Of a DNA stretch of 40,729 nt, positions 16,412-24,268 are shown in pieces (position 1 is the first letter of the stretch; the number at the start of each line of letters is the position of its first letter). The notes beneath the pieces were generated by a model that was not told the DNA's origin, did no database searches, and worked only from the letters and a program-made list of their open reading frames with translations. A program made the translations under genes and the position numbers. This DNA is from Acidimicrobiaceae bacterium (GTDB taxonomy: Bacteria > Actinomycetota > Acidimicrobiia > Acidimicrobiales > RAAP-2): positions 1 through 40,729 of the forward strand of contig DAIEHI010000166.1 in the NCBI GenBank assembly GCA_027355725.1. The letters are read 5' to 3'.

Positions 16412-17076
16412 GGGTCGTGATCGCTGGTGGCGGGTCCGTCGGGACCGCGATCGCGCTCGACTTGATTGATCGTCATCACGACGTCACCTTGCTCGAACAG
16501 GTCACCGAAACCGCCGAGAAGTTGAAATCGCTGCTGCCCGGTGTGCGCGTGATGACGGCCGACGCGTGTGAGTACGCGAATCTGTCGGCGGCTGATCTTC
16601 GAAACGCTGACGTGGTCATCGCGGCCACCGGCGATGACGAGGACAATCTCGTCGTGAGTTGGCTCTCCAAACAGGAGTTCGGCGTGCCGCGGGTCATTGC
16701 GCGCATCAACAATTCACGAAACGAATGGCTCTTCAGTGAGACCTGGGGCGTTGACGTATCGGTGTCCACGCCCGCACTCATCACCTCACTCGTCGACGAG
16801 GCCGTGGAAGTCGGATCCATCATCAATCTCATGGACCTCGCGGGGGGCAAGATGTGCCTCATCGAGATCACCCTCGCCGACTCCGCGCCCGCCGTCGCCC
16901 AGAGTCTCACACTCGATGAGCTTCGACTGCCCGACACCACGCGCGTCGTGGCGGTGGTTCGAAGCGATCAGCCACTGGTGCCACTACCCACGATGCGATT
17001 CCTCGAACACGATCACGTGATCCTGATTGCGCGCGAGGACTCCAAGCAAGAGTGCTCATCAGCCTTTATTGGTTGA
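16408..17076 (+). CDS. trkA: TrkA-type potassium regulatory subunit (second of two)
   Basis: A 222-residue paralogue of the preceding protein. MRVVIAGGGSVGTAIALDL gives the Rossmann glycines (7, 9, 12), and VTLLEQ carries Glu at the ribose-binding position. The TrkA-C-like half includes KMCLIEITLADSAPAVAQSL. The GTG start overlaps the previous stop as GTGA. The order of two successive TrkA proteins opposite an APC permease matches the ceoB/ceoC arrangement of Mycobacterium, where they form heteromeric K+ uptake regulators. I expect the two proteins to form a mixed RCK assembly. Confidence 0.88.
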   Translation: MRVVIAGGGSVGTAIALDLIDRHHDVTLLEQVTETAEKLKSLLPGVRVMTADACEYANLSAADLRNADVVIAATGDDEDNLVVSWLSKQEFGVPRVIARINNSRNEWLFSETWGVDVSVSTPALITSLVDEAVEVGSIINLMDLAGGKMCLIEITLADSAPAVAQSLTLDELRLPDTTRVVAVVRSDQPLVPLPTMRFLEHDHVILIAREDSKQECSSAFIG

Positions 17077-17117
17077 TCTCTTCGTGACTTCTTAAGACGC
17101 TCTTCGGCGCAGCGACC

Positions 17118-17123
17118 TAGCAT
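17118..17123 (+). promoter_or_regulatory. Leaderless -10 box of the HAD gene
   Basis: TAGCAT ends 6 nt before the GTG at 17130, with no SD in between. Confidence 0.5.
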
Positions 17124-17129
17124 TGAAAC

Positions 17130-17897
17130 GTGCGTGCAGCGTTTTTTGACCTGGATAAGACAGTGATTGCCAAGTCGTCACTCGTCGCGCTCGGTCCTGA
17201 ATTCCACGCTCGCGGACTGTTGCGCAAACGCACTCTGATCTGGGGGGTGCTCAGCCAGATGTTGTTCATGCGCTTTGGCGCCGACGACGACAAGCTCACC
17301 AAGATTCGCGAATCGGTACTAAAGGTGACCAAAGGGTGGGATCACAATGAAGTTCGTGCCCTGGTCGCTGAGACCATCAACGATGTCATCGAACCACTCA
17401 TCTACGCTGAGGCCCTCGAGTTGATCGACCATCACCTGGGCCAGGGTGACGAGGTCTGGCTCGTCAGCATGTCCCCCGCCGAGATCGTCGAGCCCTTCGC
17501 TGAACTCCTCGGTATCACCGGCGCAATCTCTTCTCGCTCAAAGATCGACGAATTGGGCAAGTTCACCGGCGAGATGGAGTTCTTCGCCCAAGGTGCCAAC
17601 AAGGCCGTCGCGATGCGCGAACTCGCTGATACGCGTGGCATCGACCTCGACGCGTCGTTCGCGTACTCAGACTCAGAGACCGACGTTCCCATGCTCCAAG
17701 CCGTCGGTCACGCTTTCGCGGTCAATCCCGATCGCCAATTGACCAAGGTCGCTCACGAAAGCAACTGGCCGATCCTCAGCTTTTCGCATCCGGTGCGTGC
17801 CCATGACCGGGCTCGCTCGCACACGCCGTTTCTCATCAGTGCGATCATCATCGGTGCCGCCGCGGTGGTGGGTCGCTCGCGATTTCGCCGCGTGTGA
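17130..17897 (+). CDS. HAD-superfamily subfamily IB phosphatase (SerB-like)
   Basis: A 255-residue HAD-IB hydrolase. Motif I is FFDLDKTVIAKSS (nucleophile Asp7, acid/base Asp9). Motif II is WLVSMSPAEIV (Ser). The region FAYSDSETDVPML gives motif IV with its acidic pair. HAD-IB enzymes include phosphoserine phosphatase and actinobacterial phosphatases of unknown substrate; this one resembles the latter. The C-terminus ends with a hydrophobic segment (FLISAIIIGAAAVVG) and a basic cap, suggesting membrane association. The GTG at 17130 is fixed by the -10 box 6 nt upstream. Substrate unknown. Confidence 0.82.
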   Translation: MRAAFFDLDKTVIAKSSLVALGPEFHARGLLRKRTLIWGVLSQMLFMRFGADDDKLTKIRESVLKVTKGWDHNEVRALVAETINDVIEPLIYAEALELIDHHLGQGDEVWLVSMSPAEIVEPFAELLGITGAISSRSKIDELGKFTGEMEFFAQGANKAVAMRELADTRGIDLDASFAYSDSETDVPMLQAVGHAFAVNPDRQLTKVAHESNWPILSFSHPVRAHDRARSHTPFLISAIIIGAAAVVGRSRFRRV

Positions 17898-18001
17898 CGG
17901 GTTCGACGCCGAGGCCCAGGCGTGCTGAAACTGGTCGGGGCCGAGTCGTTGAACGTCACCGAGGAGAGAGTGCCGCCGAGAGATCCCCCAGCGCCACCCA
18001 C

Positions 18002-18928
18002 TTAGACCTCAAAGTAATGTCCCTGATCAAGGTCAGCAAGGAGACCGACCTGCGTGGGCTCCCACTTCATCAACTCACGCGTGAAGTCGCTCGACGCTGG
18101 ACTGTCTGCACCAATGAAGGGGGCCATCCACGTGAAGTGACTCGCGATATCCTCGGGCGCGATCGACGCCGTTGGGACATTCAAGTGACGCGCGATGACC
18201 TCGCTGACTTCGCCAATCTTGACCCCTTCTTCACCCACTGCGTGCAGCGTCGACGCTGGTGGCGCTGATTCAACCGCCAGACGAAAGAGTCTCGCGGAGT
18301 CGAGCCGGTGCACCGCTGGCCATCGATTGGAACCGTCACCGACGTAGCCTGCGACACCCTTGTCACGCGCGATAGCAACGAGGGTGGCCATGAAGCCGTT
18401 GTCACCTCGTCCGTGATTGGTCGGGGGGAGTCGCACGACGCTCGAGCGAATCGCGCGAGACGCGAGCGAGAGCGTGAATTCGGCGGTGGCACCTCGAAGC
18501 GTCGGGCCGTTCAGTGTCGTCTCGTCCAGTGACGGCGCATCGTGGCCGTCGTGCTCGGTGACTGGACGTGCGAGCGCGTATCCGAGAGTTCCCGACGCGA
18601 TGACGAGCGGCTTGTTGGAGCCCTCAAGAGCGTCCGCCAAAGTCTCGATCGCACGGCGGTCCACGGTCGCTGCGCCAAGGAAGTCTCCCGAGAAGGCAAT
18701 GTCGTGTTTGAATGCGAGATGGATCACGCCGTCGCAACCGCGCGCGGCGCTCGACAGACTGTCCAGGTCGTCGAGAGATCCCTCGTGGACTTCGGCGCCA
18801 AGAGATGTCAGCTTCGTAGCCGACGACCCACTTCGCGCGAGCCCGACCGGTTGATGTCCATGGGCAATGAGATCTGCGACAACGGCAGAACCAATCCAAC
18901 CCGAAGCACCAGTGATGAAAATTCGCAT
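18002..18928 (-). CDS. Atypical extended SDR / NAD(P)-dependent epimerase-like protein
   Basis: A 308-residue Rossmann-fold protein. MRIFITGASGWIGSAVV carries the GxxGxxG of extended SDRs (7-13). Then VIHLAFK and VIASGTLGYALARPVTE follow, where active SDRs have the Ser/Tyr region. The YxxxK pair is not found; the corresponding place reads LRGATAE. This fits the atypical, possibly non-catalytic or divergent, NAD(P)-binding branch. Translation starts at 18928 after a textbook AGGAGGT SD (18935-18941). It is divergent from a TetR regulator, with palindromic and repeated sites between them, so TetR control is likely. The substrate is unknown. Confidence 0.8.
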   Translation of the reverse strand: MRIFITGASGWIGSAVVADLIAHGHQPVGLARSGSSATKLTSLGAEVHEGSLDDLDSLSSAARGCDGVIHLAFKHDIAFSGDFLGAATVDRRAIETLADALEGSNKPLVIASGTLGYALARPVTEHDGHDAPSLDETTLNGPTLRGATAEFTLSLASRAIRSSVVRLPPTNHGRGDNGFMATLVAIARDKGVAGYVGDGSNRWPAVHRLDSARLFRLAVESAPPASTLHAVGEEGVKIGEVSEVIARHLNVPTASIAPEDIASHFTWMAPFIGADSPASSDFTRELMKWEPTQVGLLADLDQGHYFEV

Positions 18929-18986
18929 AGATAGACCTCCTGAGTAGCTCGCTGCTGATGCATCGAGGGCATTGCGATGTCATTCG

Positions 18987-19026
18987 CTGCCATCACTCTA
19001 CCATGTGACGTCACTGACTGCCATCA
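18987..19026. promoter_or_regulatory. Candidate TetR operator region: perfect palindrome flanked by direct repeats
   Basis: A perfect 10-bp palindrome GTGACGTCAC (19005-19014) overlaps the expected -35 of the TetR gene. It is bracketed by two 9-bp copies of CTGCCATCA (18987-18995 and 19018-19026), 31 bp apart, about three helical turns. The location between divergent SDR and TetR genes suits an autoregulatory operator. Confidence 0.5.
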
Positions 19027-19028
19027 AG

Positions 19029-19034
19029 TACGAT
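19029..19034 (+). promoter_or_regulatory. Leaderless -10 box of the TetR gene
   Basis: TACGAT lies 7 nt before the GTG at 19042, the third of three consecutive in-frame GTG codons (19036, 19039, 19042). This spacing favours 19042. Confidence 0.45.
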
Positions 19035-19041
19035 CGTGGTG

Positions 19042-19611
19042 GTGAGCCGGTGGGAACCTAACGCGCGTGGACGCCTTGTCGAAGCGGCGATGGACCTCTA
19101 CATCGAACGGGGTTTCGACCAGACAACGGTCGCGCAGATCGCTCAGCGAGCGGGGTTGACCGAGCGGACCTTCTTTCGCTACTTCGCCGATAAGCGTGAG
19201 GTCTTGTTCTGGGGATCGGCAACCCTCCAAGAACTGCTCGTCGAGACGCTCGAGGGTCTGCCGCCCTCGCTCGCTCCGATCGATGCGGTCGCTGGAGCGC
19301 TTGACGTCATCGCACATGGCTTCGAAGAACGTCGTGTATTCGCGCTTCGACGACAGAGCGTCATTGCCTCGAATCCAGAACTTCAGGAGCGCGAACTGAT
19401 CAAACTGGAGTCACTGACTGTCGCAACCGCTCAAGCGTTGCGCAGTCGTGGTGCGAGCGACCTCGTGGCCACTTTGAGTGCGCACGCGGGGATCGCGGTG
19501 TTCAAGGTGGCGTTCGAACAATGGGTCAAAGATGATGGCCAGATCACACTCGCCCAGTTCATCACCGCCTCATTCACTGAACTCAAATCCGTGAGCGCCG
19601 GGGGGAGCTGA
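19042..19611 (+). CDS. TetR-family transcriptional regulator
   Basis: About 189 residues with the N-terminal TetR helix-turn-helix. GRLVEAAMDLYIERGFDQTTVAQIAQRAGLTERTFFRYFADK is the classic block (quoted in outline: AAMDLYIERGFDQTTV, then IAQRAGLTERTFFRYF). The remainder is a helical ligand-binding domain without an obvious effector signature. It is divergent from the SDR gene and probably represses it and itself through the palindrome at 19005-19014. Three consecutive GTG codons (19036, 19039, 19042) could serve as start; I choose the last because of the -10 spacing. A minor N-terminal difference is the only effect. Confidence 0.88.
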   Translation: MSRWEPNARGRLVEAAMDLYIERGFDQTTVAQIAQRAGLTERTFFRYFADKREVLFWGSATLQELLVETLEGLPPSLAPIDAVAGALDVIAHGFEERRVFALRRQSVIASNPELQERELIKLESLTVATAQALRSRGASDLVATLSAHAGIAVFKVAFEQWVKDDGQITLAQFITASFTELKSVSAGGS

Positions 19612-19676
19612 ACGCGCGCGGCCATCTCTCGATCCCCGCTTGCTCAACGACCTCAAGGCTGCGGCCCTCGACGAAT

Positions 19677-20105
19677 TCAGCGCGCGAGACCGTGGTTCTG
19701 CGCTGGAGCAAGACCGTCAGAGACCGCTTGAAAATGAGTTCCGAGACGGCGCAACTCCTCAAGATGCAGCGTTGACAACTCTTCGAGTCGGCTCGCCCCA
19801 TCGACCGTCAGCGCTAGACGGACTATGCGGTGGTCATCCTGGTCTCTCGTGCGAACGAGCAATCCGGCGCTTGCTGCGCGATCGATCAGTCCGACTGCAG
19901 AGTGGTGACGTAGCAACAAGTAATCGGCGACCTCACCAATCGTGGGGCCTCGAGGATCACCGTGACCTCGAATCGCGAGCAGGAGTTGGTGTTGTGCGGT
20001 CGTGAGACCGACCGCCGTCGCTTGCTGTTCGCTCCAGCGTTCAAAGAGTCTCATGCCGGTTCGAATGTTCAGAAGTCGAGCGTAGGTCTCGTCGGAAAGT
20101 TCCAC
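19677..20105 (-). CDS. MarR-family transcriptional regulator
   Basis: A 142-residue MarR-type winged-helix protein. The core reads LTTAQHQLLLAIRG, then TIGEVADYLLLRHHSAVGLI as the recognition helix region, and the wing RDQDDHRIVRLALTVDG. These motifs are in the usual order. The GTG at 20105 has TATACT exactly 7 nt upstream. The gene is divergent from a ClC-type channel/antiporter gene, and two identical-architecture palindromes lie between the starts, so it is likely the direct regulator of both genes. The effector is unknown. Confidence 0.88.
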   Translation of the reverse strand: MELSDETYARLLNIRTGMRLFERWSEQQATAVGLTTAQHQLLLAIRGHGDPRGPTIGEVADYLLLRHHSAVGLIDRAASAGLLVRTRDQDDHRIVRLALTVDGASRLEELSTLHLEELRRLGTHFQAVSDGLAPAQNHGLAR

Positions 20106-20112
20106 TTCCTGA

Positions 20113-20118
20113 AGTATA
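20113..20118 (-). promoter_or_regulatory. Leaderless -10 box of the MarR gene
   Basis: TATACT on the minus strand lies 7 nt before the GTG at 20105, close to the perfect -10 consensus. Confidence 0.55.
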
Positions 20119-20120
20119 GC

Positions 20121-20149
20121 ATCGTATTACGATAACATCGTGCAACGAT
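20121..20149. promoter_or_regulatory. Tandem MarR operator
   Basis: Two perfect 13-bp palindromes with the shared pattern ATCGT-N3-ACGAT: ATCGTATTACGAT (20121-20133) and ATCGTGCAACGAT (20137-20149). Their centres are 16 bp apart. They fill the space between the marR -10 box and the ClC start, giving four half-sites. Two MarR dimers could bind on one side of the helix or the other; spacing of about 1.5 turns suggests opposite faces. Confidence 0.75.
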
Positions 20150-20156
20150 ATAAGTC

Positions 20157-22082
20157 GTGACCTCGTCGCACGTGGGGCCGACTGAAGCCAAGAAACGGTC
20201 ATCCATGAGCACACCATCACATTCCTCGACCTCTCAGGCGGAGCTGGCCATGGGCGACTTCACGATGACCCGCGACGTCCTCGTCCTCGTCCCCCTAGCC
20301 ATCGTCATCGGCGTGATTGGAGCTGGCGTGTCGCTCGCGTTGCTCGACATGATCGGTTTTGTCACCAACCTGCTCTACTACCAGCGACTGAGCGTGCATC
20401 TGGTGTCGCCCTACGCGAACACGTTGGGTCCTATCGCAGTCCTGATTCCGATCGGTGGTGGTCTCATTGTTGGTTTGATGGCCCGCTTCGGTTCAGAACA
20501 GATTCGTGGTCACGGTATCCCCGAGGCAATGGAGAGGATCCTCATCAACGGCAGTCGCGTCGATCCACGACTCGCAGTGTTGAAACCCATCTCGAGCGCA
20601 ATCAGCATCGGCTCCGGCGGGCCCTTCGGGGCCGAGGGCCCGATCATTCTCACGGGTGGCGCGATCGGCTCCATCATTGGCCAACTCTTCCCCCTCACCG
20701 CCGTCCAGCGACGCAGCCTGCTCGTCGCGGGAGCGGCGGCGGGGATGAGTGCCGTCTTCGGTACGCCCGTCGCGGCGACGCTCTTCGGTGTTGAACTACT
20801 CGCCTTCGAGTTGCGACCTCGCTCAATGGTGCTCATCGGCGTCGCGGCCGCGACCGCCGACGCGATTCGCATGGCCTTCGCGTCATCGCACCTGGTGACC
20901 CCCCAACCGATCTTCGTCATCCCATCGCACGCGCCCCTCGCCGGATTCGACATCCTCGGTGCAGCGGTGATCGGTATCGCGTGCGGACTCGCAGCCTGGT
21001 TGTTGACCAAGGCCGTGTATCTCTGGGAGGACCTCTTCAAGAAGCTCACTGGCCACCTGCACTGGATGTGGTGGCCCACAATCGGCGGCGCCTTGATCGG
21101 CCTCGGAGGTCTCGTCGACCCTCGAGCCTTGGGCGTTGGCTACGACACAATCCACGCCGAACTGCTGGGGCAACTCAGTGTTGCGGCGTTATCGCTGCTC
21201 TTCCTCGTCAAACTCATCATCTGGTCCGGCGCACTCGGCGGTGGCACGAGCGGCGGCATTCTCGCGCCGATCCTCATCATGGGGGCCGCCGTGGGTGGGG
21301 TCGTCGGCCACATTCTTCCGGGCGCCTCACCCGGCGAGTGGGCGCTCATTGGACTCGCGGGCGCGCTCGGTGGAGTGACGCGCTCGCCCTTCACCGCCAT
21401 CGTCTTCGCCTTTGAGTTGACCTACGACCAGCACATCTTGCTCGCGCTCTTGATTGCTGCGACACTCGCCCATCTCGTGAGCGTCCTCGTACTCAAGCGA
21501 TCGATTCTGACCGAGAAGGTCGCCCGGCGCGGATTTCACGTCATGCGCGAGTACTCAGTGGATCCCCTCGAAGCGACTTTCGTGCGAGAGATGATGCAGA
21601 CAAGCGTCGTGACCGTCGAGCCGGCCACTCGACTCATCGATCTCTACACATCACTCCCCGAGGGATCACCTGAGCGCAAGCAGCGTCTCTATCCGGTGTT
21701 GGACGAGAAGAGCCAACTCGTTGGCAGTGTCGCGTGGTCGCTCGTGCTCGCTGCGAAGGACGCGCCACAACAGTGCGTGAGCGACGTGATGCTCTCGAGT
21801 CCGGTGACCGCCTACCCAGACGAGATCTTGCGAGCGGTCGCTGATCGAATGGTGCGACGTGCTGTGGGCGTGGTGATCGTGGTCAACCGCGACGACCCCT
21901 CGCGGATCGAAGGTCTGGTCAACCAGTTCGACATGCTCGCTGCTCGCGAGAAGCTTCTGGTCGAAGAGCGCCACGTCGAGCGAGTGCTGAGTCTTCGACG
22001 AGTCGTCGGACGTCGCGCATCCGTTCAACCAAACCCGCTGGCGCAACCCGCGTCGGAAGCGAGACACCCCGGCGACGACTGA
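20157..22082 (+). CDS. ClC-family chloride channel/H+ antiporter with C-terminal CBS pair
   Basis: A 641-residue ClC protein. The selectivity-filter motifs are RGHGIPEAME (GxGIP type, with His where E. coli ClC has Ser), GSGGPFGAEGP (the GxEGP gating glutamate is present) and GGGTSGGILAPILIMGA (GGxxxP type). About ten or more membrane segments span residues 38-450. The C-terminal half (about 475-605) holds two CBS motifs, FVREMMQTSVVTVEP and CVSDVMLSSPVTAYP, which usually bind adenine nucleotides. It probably exchanges Cl- for H+. GTG 20157 is 7 nt after a near -10 (AACGAT) inside the operator; ATGs at 20205 and 20250 are alternative starts. The divergent MarR gene probably controls it. Confidence 0.88.
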   Translation: MTSSHVGPTEAKKRSSMSTPSHSSTSQAELAMGDFTMTRDVLVLVPLAIVIGVIGAGVSLALLDMIGFVTNLLYYQRLSVHLVSPYANTLGPIAVLIPIGGGLIVGLMARFGSEQIRGHGIPEAMERILINGSRVDPRLAVLKPISSAISIGSGGPFGAEGPIILTGGAIGSIIGQLFPLTAVQRRSLLVAGAAAGMSAVFGTPVAATLFGVELLAFELRPRSMVLIGVAAATADAIRMAFASSHLVTPQPIFVIPSHAPLAGFDILGAAVIGIACGLAAWLLTKAVYLWEDLFKKLTGHLHWMWWPTIGGALIGLGGLVDPRALGVGYDTIHAELLGQLSVAALSLLFLVKLIIWSGALGGGTSGGILAPILIMGAAVGGVVGHILPGASPGEWALIGLAGALGGVTRSPFTAIVFAFELTYDQHILLALLIAATLAHLVSVLVLKRSILTEKVARRGFHVMREYSVDPLEATFVREMMQTSVVTVEPATRLIDLYTSLPEGSPERKQRLYPVLDEKSQLVGSVAWSLVLAAKDAPQQCVSDVMLSSPVTAYPDEILRAVADRMVRRAVGVVIVVNRDDPSRIEGLVNQFDMLAAREKLLVEERHVERVLSLRRVVGRRASVQPNPLAQPASEARHPGDD

Positions 22083-22172
22083 GAACGCCGTCGTGCGAGC
22101 TCGCGCATCTGGTACTAGGCACGATCGAGCGCTGAAGCAACGACAGCGACGATCACGACCCGCCCGCATGAT

Positions 22173-22832
22173 TCAACCCGGAGTGGTCAGTCCGGTCTCG
22201 TACGCAAGCACCACCAACTGGGTACGATCACGTGCGCCAAGTTTGGCGAGCAGTCGACTCACGTGAGTCTTCGCGGTGGCGGCGCTCATGTGGAGCTCGT
22301 CTCCGATCTCGGCGTTTGATCGTCCGCGCGCCACGAGCAGTAACACCTCACGCTCACGAGGCGTGATGACATCAAGGGCGGCACCATCGAAAGCCGGGGG
22401 CTGCGCGCGCCGCGCGAATTCCTCGATGAGCGTTCTCGTGATGCTCGGCGACAGCAGCGCGTCACCCGCCGCAATCACCCGAATCGCCTCGAGCAGGTCC
22501 TCGGGTGGCGAGTCCTTCAACAAGAATCCACTCGCGCCCGCACGAAGCGCGCTGTAGACGTATTCGTCAAGGTCAAACGTGGTGAGGATGAGGACCCGCG
22601 GCGACGTCACATCACTTGCGCCAAGAATGAGACGAGTCGCCTCGATCCCGTCCATGGTGGGCATGCGAATATCCATGAGGATGACGTCGGGTCGGGTCGC
22701 GCGCGCGACGTGGACCGCCTCAAGACCATCGGACGCCTCACCCACCACCATGAGATCGGGTGCAGAGTCGACGAGTACCCGAAAACCCGCCCGCACCAGG
22801 GCTTGGTCGTCAACGACCAAGACGCCGGTCAC
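22173..22832 (-). CDS. NarL/LuxR-type response regulator
   Basis: A 219-residue two-component regulator. The receiver domain has the acidic pair VVDDQ (8-9), the phospho-acceptor Asp54 in ILMDIRMP, a Thr in LILTTFD and the Lys in FLLKDSPP. The C-terminal LuxR/NarL helix-turn-helix includes LTPREREVLLLVARGRSNAEI-like sequence (TPREREVLLLVARGRSN) and AKTHVSRLLAKLGARDRTQ. The GTG start overlaps the kinase stop as GTGA, so kinase and regulator are made together. The divergent ABC-2 exporter is the likely target. Confidence 0.93.
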   Translation of the reverse strand: MTGVLVVDDQALVRAGFRVLVDSAPDLMVVGEASDGLEAVHVARATRPDVILMDIRMPTMDGIEATRLILGASDVTSPRVLILTTFDLDEYVYSALRAGASGFLLKDSPPEDLLEAIRVIAAGDALLSPSITRTLIEEFARRAQPPAFDGAALDVITPREREVLLLVARGRSNAEIGDELHMSAATAKTHVSRLLAKLGARDRTQLVVLAYETGLTTPG

Positions 22833-24055
22833 GCTGTTCCGAGTACATCAACGGGGAAGCTTGCCTTCACTCGGTAACCGCCTTCGTGACGGTGCCCCGC
22901 GCTCAGCGAGCCGCCAAAGATCGCAACACGTTCCCTCATCCCCGCGATTCCGTGATGCCCTTCTACGACGTCACCTACGGTGCTCTTCGCGTACTTGAGT
23001 GACCCGAGTCCATCGTCGGTGACCTCAACAACGAATGCGTCGACGTCGTCTCTGATCTCAATGACCACCGACGCGGGGCCAGCGTGCTTCACAACATTGG
23101 TGAGCGCCTCTTGGACAATGCGGTACACCGTGAGATCCACACTGGGCGGCAGTTCTCCAGCCACGGCACTTCTGCACTGAATAGAGACCGCGATGCCGGC
23201 TGCGCGCACTTGATCCGCGAGTTGCTCAAGGTTCCCAACGCCCGGAGCGGGAGTCAACGACGGCGCACCCTGGTCGTCGTGGCGAAGCACGCCAAGCATC
23301 CGCCGCAACTCATCAAGGGCCGAGCGACTCGTGGTTTCGACGGCCGCCAGTGCAATCTTCGCCTGGTCGGGCTGCTCATCGATGACGTGACGCCCGACTC
23401 CTGATTGGACTGCGATAACGCTGAGACTGTGCGCCACGACGTCGTGAAGTTCGCGCGCGATGCGCAGTCGCTCTTCAGCCACCGATCGTTGAGCGCGCTC
23501 GATGACTTCGCGTTGGCGCTGCTCGGCTTGTTCGGCCAGCCCCGCGACGTAGGTTCGCCGCACCCGCACGCTGTCGCCGATGAACCACGCGGTCACCGCC
23601 GCCACTGCGCTGCCGATGTTCAAGGTGCCAGGAGCGAAGCTGAGGAACTGAATGATGGAACCTCCGGTGACCACTACGAGCACCACCGCGAGCGCCGAGA
23701 GTGATCGTCGTCGCTCGAACCCCGACGCCACCTGATACATGGGAAAGACAATGAAGATCTCAGGTGCGAATGCGTCCCCCTCGATCGCCGCGAGTGCGGT
23801 GATCGTCGCCATAGCCATCAAACTCGCCATCGGCGCGTGACGGCGTACGGCAATACACACACAAGCACTGATCATCAGAACAAAGGTCAGTACGCGATGG
23901 TTCGACACCGGCGCGTGTCGAAAGGCGTAATGAAGACCTGAGAGCATCAACAACAGCGTGGCGATGGCGTAGTCGACATAGGTGAGTTGACGAGTGGTGA
24001 CCCGGTGCAGGAGCGGCGGTCGAAGGGATCGCTCTTCAGTGGCGAATACAGTCAC
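22829..24055 (-). CDS. NarL-type sensor histidine kinase
   Basis: A 408-residue kinase. About five hydrophobic segments occupy residues 27-165, followed by a coiled linker rich in Arg, Gln and Glu (about 170-195). The HisKA_3 dimerisation motif is RIARELHDVVAHSLSV with phospho-acceptor His204. The ATPase domain has VQEALTNVVKHAG (N box) and DDGLG with HHGIAGMRERV (G boxes). There is no large extracellular loop, so it probably senses within the membrane, as in DesK- or LiaS-like kinases near drug exporters. The GTG start is supported by TAACGT 6 nt upstream. Confidence 0.9.
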   Translation of the reverse strand: MTVFATEERSLRPPLLHRVTTRQLTYVDYAIATLLLMLSGLHYAFRHAPVSNHRVLTFVLMISACVCIAVRRHAPMASLMAMATITALAAIEGDAFAPEIFIVFPMYQVASGFERRRSLSALAVVLVVVTGGSIIQFLSFAPGTLNIGSAVAAVTAWFIGDSVRVRRTYVAGLAEQAEQRQREVIERAQRSVAEERLRIARELHDVVAHSLSVIAVQSGVGRHVIDEQPDQAKIALAAVETTSRSALDELRRMLGVLRHDDQGAPSLTPAPGVGNLEQLADQVRAAGIAVSIQCRSAVAGELPPSVDLTVYRIVQEALTNVVKHAGPASVVIEIRDDVDAFVVEVTDDGLGSLKYAKSTVGDVVEGHHGIAGMRERVAIFGGSLSAGHRHEGGYRVKASFPVDVLGTA

Positions 24056-24061
24056 GACTTG

Positions 24062-24067
24062 ACGTTA
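24062..24067 (-). promoter_or_regulatory. Leaderless -10 box of the sensor kinase gene
   Basis: TAACGT on the minus strand ends 6 nt before the GTG at 24055. Confidence 0.45.
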
Positions 24068-24268
24068 CCCAGCCAACGGCGCAGTGACATCAGGCTCGAG
24101 TCGAGAACCCCCTACACCTTCAGATGTACGTCACGAGTCCACCGAGGTGGCTCGTTGCGCCGGGCGGAGTAGGGAAAATACCTCCCAGGCGCCGATGCGA
24201 TGTCACAACTGCACTGGAAGACTTTCATCAGCTTGCGAGTCAGGCACTTAACGAGGAGGGGTCTTCGC

